Assembly: GCA_014523695.1 (NCBI GenBank)
Contig: JAATVS010000141.1
Span: 1-14,389 of the forward strand
Length of the DNA stretch: 14,389 bases
From: Nitrososphaerales archaeon TH5895
GTDB taxonomy: Archaea > Thermoproteota > Nitrososphaeria > Nitrososphaerales > Nitrososphaeraceae
Reading direction: 5' to 3'
Part shown: one piece after another, positions 13,473-14,389 of the stretch
Numbering within the stretch: position 1 is the first letter of the stretch
Layout of the letters: each line of letters begins with the position of its first letter
Position numbers and translations under genes: made by a program
Notes under the pieces: model-generated
Database searches by the model: none
Told to the model about the DNA's origin: nothing
Seen by the model: the letters and a program-made list of their open reading frames with translations, nothing else

Positions 13473-13690
13473 TAGCTAACGACCCAAGTTATAAATATTC
13501 CAAATCCGAAACGCTGCCCCCTTTACGTCAATCATTCGTAATTCATACCGAATCGAGGGTATGGGTAGTTGATGCATCTGATATTGAGAAAGATGGCGTT
13601 AGTGGTGGTGGTGGTGGTAGCTTCCCTCATGCCGTAATGGTCGGCCGAATCAGCAGATATGATAAAGGAGGAGGTTCAACAACCAGATGA
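13469..13690 (+). CDS. Hypothetical protein, 73 aa, glycine-rich linker
   Basis: ATG at 13469 has a strong Shine-Dalgarno sequence 7 nt upstream and overlaps the previous stop by ATGA. The product has a possible small beta segment (QSFVIHTESRVWVVDASDI), then VSGGGGGSF encoded by five nearly identical GGT codons, then HAVMVGRISRYDKGG. It has no membrane segment and no cysteine. I do not recognise it. The stop TGA overlaps the next ATG, so all three genes here are likely translated from one mRNA. The GGT run is a candidate slippage site, but no alternative frame looks used. Confidence 0.65.
   Translation: MIANDPSYKYSKSETLPPLRQSFVIHTESRVWVVDASDIEKDGVSGGGGGSFPHAVMVGRISRYDKGGGSTTR
13667..13675 (+). 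promoter_or_regulatory. Shine-Dalgarno sequence of the 13687 gene
   Basis: GGAGGAGGT lies 11 nt before the ATG at 13687, inside the end of the preceding gene, where it also encodes the K-G-G-G-S stretch. Confidence 0.65.
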
Positions 13691-14070
13691 CTCTAGAGCC
13701 TCCAAATGAAACTAAAACGAAAGAGGCGACCATAGAAGATTATTCGAACTATACATTGGCCGCGATTGAGGACGAGGTATTGTACTGTTTTCTTTCATCA
13801 AAAAAGAATGGCAGATTCTATTATGCGCAAGCCGATTTTTATCTAAACCGAATTAATATCTTTAAACCCTATCCCGTCTTTGTTCTCCATGATGAGGATA
13901 TCCCAGAAGGCTTGGAGAATAAACTTGACAACCTAGGGGAGGCTATCAAGAAGCGCATTATAACCAATGTCGTAAGGCGGATTTATGAAACCATAGATGA
14001 GAGGTATGTTCACATAAATGGAATCCATGGTAAATTAAAGTGGCGTTTTCTGGAGCACTCAAAGGAATGA
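13687..14070 (+). CDS. Hypothetical protein, 127 aa, element-encoded
   Basis: ATG at 13687 overlaps the previous stop by ATGA and has a strong Shine-Dalgarno sequence. Residues 1-20 are polar. Next come YTLAAIEDEVLYCFLSSKK and RFYYAQADFYLNRINIF, aromatic-rich and probably alternating helix and strand. PYPVFVLHDEDIPEG follows, then an amphipathic helix LGEAIKKRIITNVVRRIYET and the basic tail HGKLKWRFLEHSKE. It is soluble and has no catalytic motif I can name. A nucleic-acid-binding or partner role is possible given the basic helix, but that is a guess. It is translationally coupled to the acidic protein that follows. Confidence 0.75.
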   Translation: MTLEPPNETKTKEATIEDYSNYTLAAIEDEVLYCFLSSKKNGRFYYAQADFYLNRINIFKPYPVFVLHDEDIPEGLENKLDNLGEAIKKRIITNVVRRIYETIDERYVHINGIHGKLKWRFLEHSKE

Positions 14071-14389
14071 CACCGCTTGCTGGCCTTTCTGGAGGCGCAA
14101 CCGACGATGATGAGTTTGAAGACGATGATGATACCAATACCGAAGATAGTTCTGATAAGGAACATGATTACAGTGAGGAGCAGAATGAGGAACAATCATC
14201 ATCATCATCAGAACGGTTACCTGAGAACGTTTCAAAAAGACTTGAAAATCAAAAGTGGGCGTACAAACGTTATAACCCCACCGTCCTGATCATAGCCTCT
14301 AGCGAACACGGGCAACTTCTAGAGGGACGTGTCAAGTATAATCTCATTGTGGATCCAAGAGATCCGGAATCAAAGCTGAAAGAATACTA
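14067..14389 (+). CDS. Hypothetical protein with acidic low-complexity N-terminus, partial
   Basis: ATG at 14067 overlaps the previous stop (ATGA), and the frame stays open to the window edge (107 residues). Residues 13-49 are almost entirely Asp, Glu, Ser, Asn and Gln, including a DDD cluster and five serines encoded by a TCA run. Then SKRLENQKWAYKRYNPTVL leads into a folded-looking part with VLIIASSEHGQLLEGRV and YNLIVDP. The C-terminal part, which should hold the diagnostic domain, is missing. A long disordered acidic N-terminus before a globular domain suits a large element protein, for example a replication or helicase component, but nothing visible proves that. It is encoded in the same overlapping cassette. 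Confidence 0.7.
   Translation, partial: MTPLAGLSGGATDDDEFEDDDDTNTEDSSDKEHDYSEEQNEEQSSSSSERLPENVSKRLENQKWAYKRYNPTVLIIASSEHGQLLEGRVKYNLIVDPRDPESKLKEY

Larger units (their letters stand above)
11380..14389 (+). mobile_element. Left part of an integrative element at tRNA-Lys (right end outside window)
   Basis: The element begins at the 3' end of tRNA-Lys and opens with a tyrosine recombinase. It continues with a small zinc-ribbon gene and a chain of four short, tightly overlapping genes of unknown function, all on the plus strand. Shine-Dalgarno use and overlapping starts contrast with the mostly leaderless, monocistronic host genes upstream. The integrase gene is intact, so the attachment site is not inside it, unlike SSV-type elements. 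The class of element (plasmid-like, viral or satellite) cannot be decided, because no replication, capsid or conjugation gene is visible. Confidence 0.7.

Noticed and set aside
13603..13619. GGT run as a programmed frameshift site
   Set aside because: The downstream zero frame stays open to a coupled stop/start overlap, and no alternative frame gives a longer product.
14106..14160. Box C/D-like GATGATGA motifs near the window end
   Set aside because: They arise from Asp/Glu codon runs in an open coding frame, and no properly spaced D box pairing was seen.
11400..14389. Search for a second copy of the tRNA-Lys 3' end (attR), CRISPR repeats, or transposase genes
   Set aside because: None found by eye. 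The right boundary must lie outside the window if the element is real.

Overview
The window looks like a chromosome segment of an ammonia-oxidising-type archaeon (Thaumarchaeota/Nitrososphaerota, perhaps the soil group I.1b lineage). This is inferred from five things: an archaeal/eukaryal-type ProRS, a Thi4 thiazole synthase, the F420 gene cofE, tRNA genes with bulge-helix-bulge introns, and TATA boxes about 27-30 nt upstream of start codons, a pattern of leaderless transcripts. Base composition is moderately AT-rich and TTG starts are common. No species can be named from sequence alone.

Positions 1-11001 are host core genome. A 5' fragment of sucC lies on the minus strand. It is followed on the plus strand by a small membrane protein, a TPR protein with a winged-helix-like segment, the Thi4 thiazole synthase and a thioredoxin reductase. 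A minus-strand cluster then reads HAD phosphatase (SerB/ThrH-like) > CofE > TusA-like sulfur carrier > CysM-like cysteine synthase, the last two separated by only 4 nt. Divergently on the plus strand come a 97-aa four-cysteine protein, prolyl-tRNA synthetase, a VTT/DedA-type membrane protein and an inositol-monophosphatase-family enzyme. Several genes have a sulfur or serine/cysteine theme (Thi4, TrxB, TusA, CysM, the phosphatase). Two stretches of about 420-440 bp hold no recognisable gene.

Positions 11015-11379 hold two divergent intron-containing tRNA genes. tRNA-Asp(GTC) is on the minus strand with a roughly 28-nt insertion in its D-loop. tRNA-Lys(TTT) is on the plus strand with a 13-nt intron at the canonical 37/38 position.

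From the 3' end of tRNA-Lys to the window end lies what appears to be the left part of an integrated mobile element. It begins with an intact tyrosine recombinase carrying a C-terminal zinc ribbon and ends in heptad-like helices. A 54-aa zinc-ribbon protein follows, then four short genes chained by ATGA stop/start overlaps, two of them with strong Shine-Dalgarno sequences unlike the host genes. The last gene runs off the window. An 11-bp perfect inverted repeat with a nested smaller hairpin lies at the head of this cassette. The right end of the element is not in the window, and its cargo proteins are not recognisable to me.
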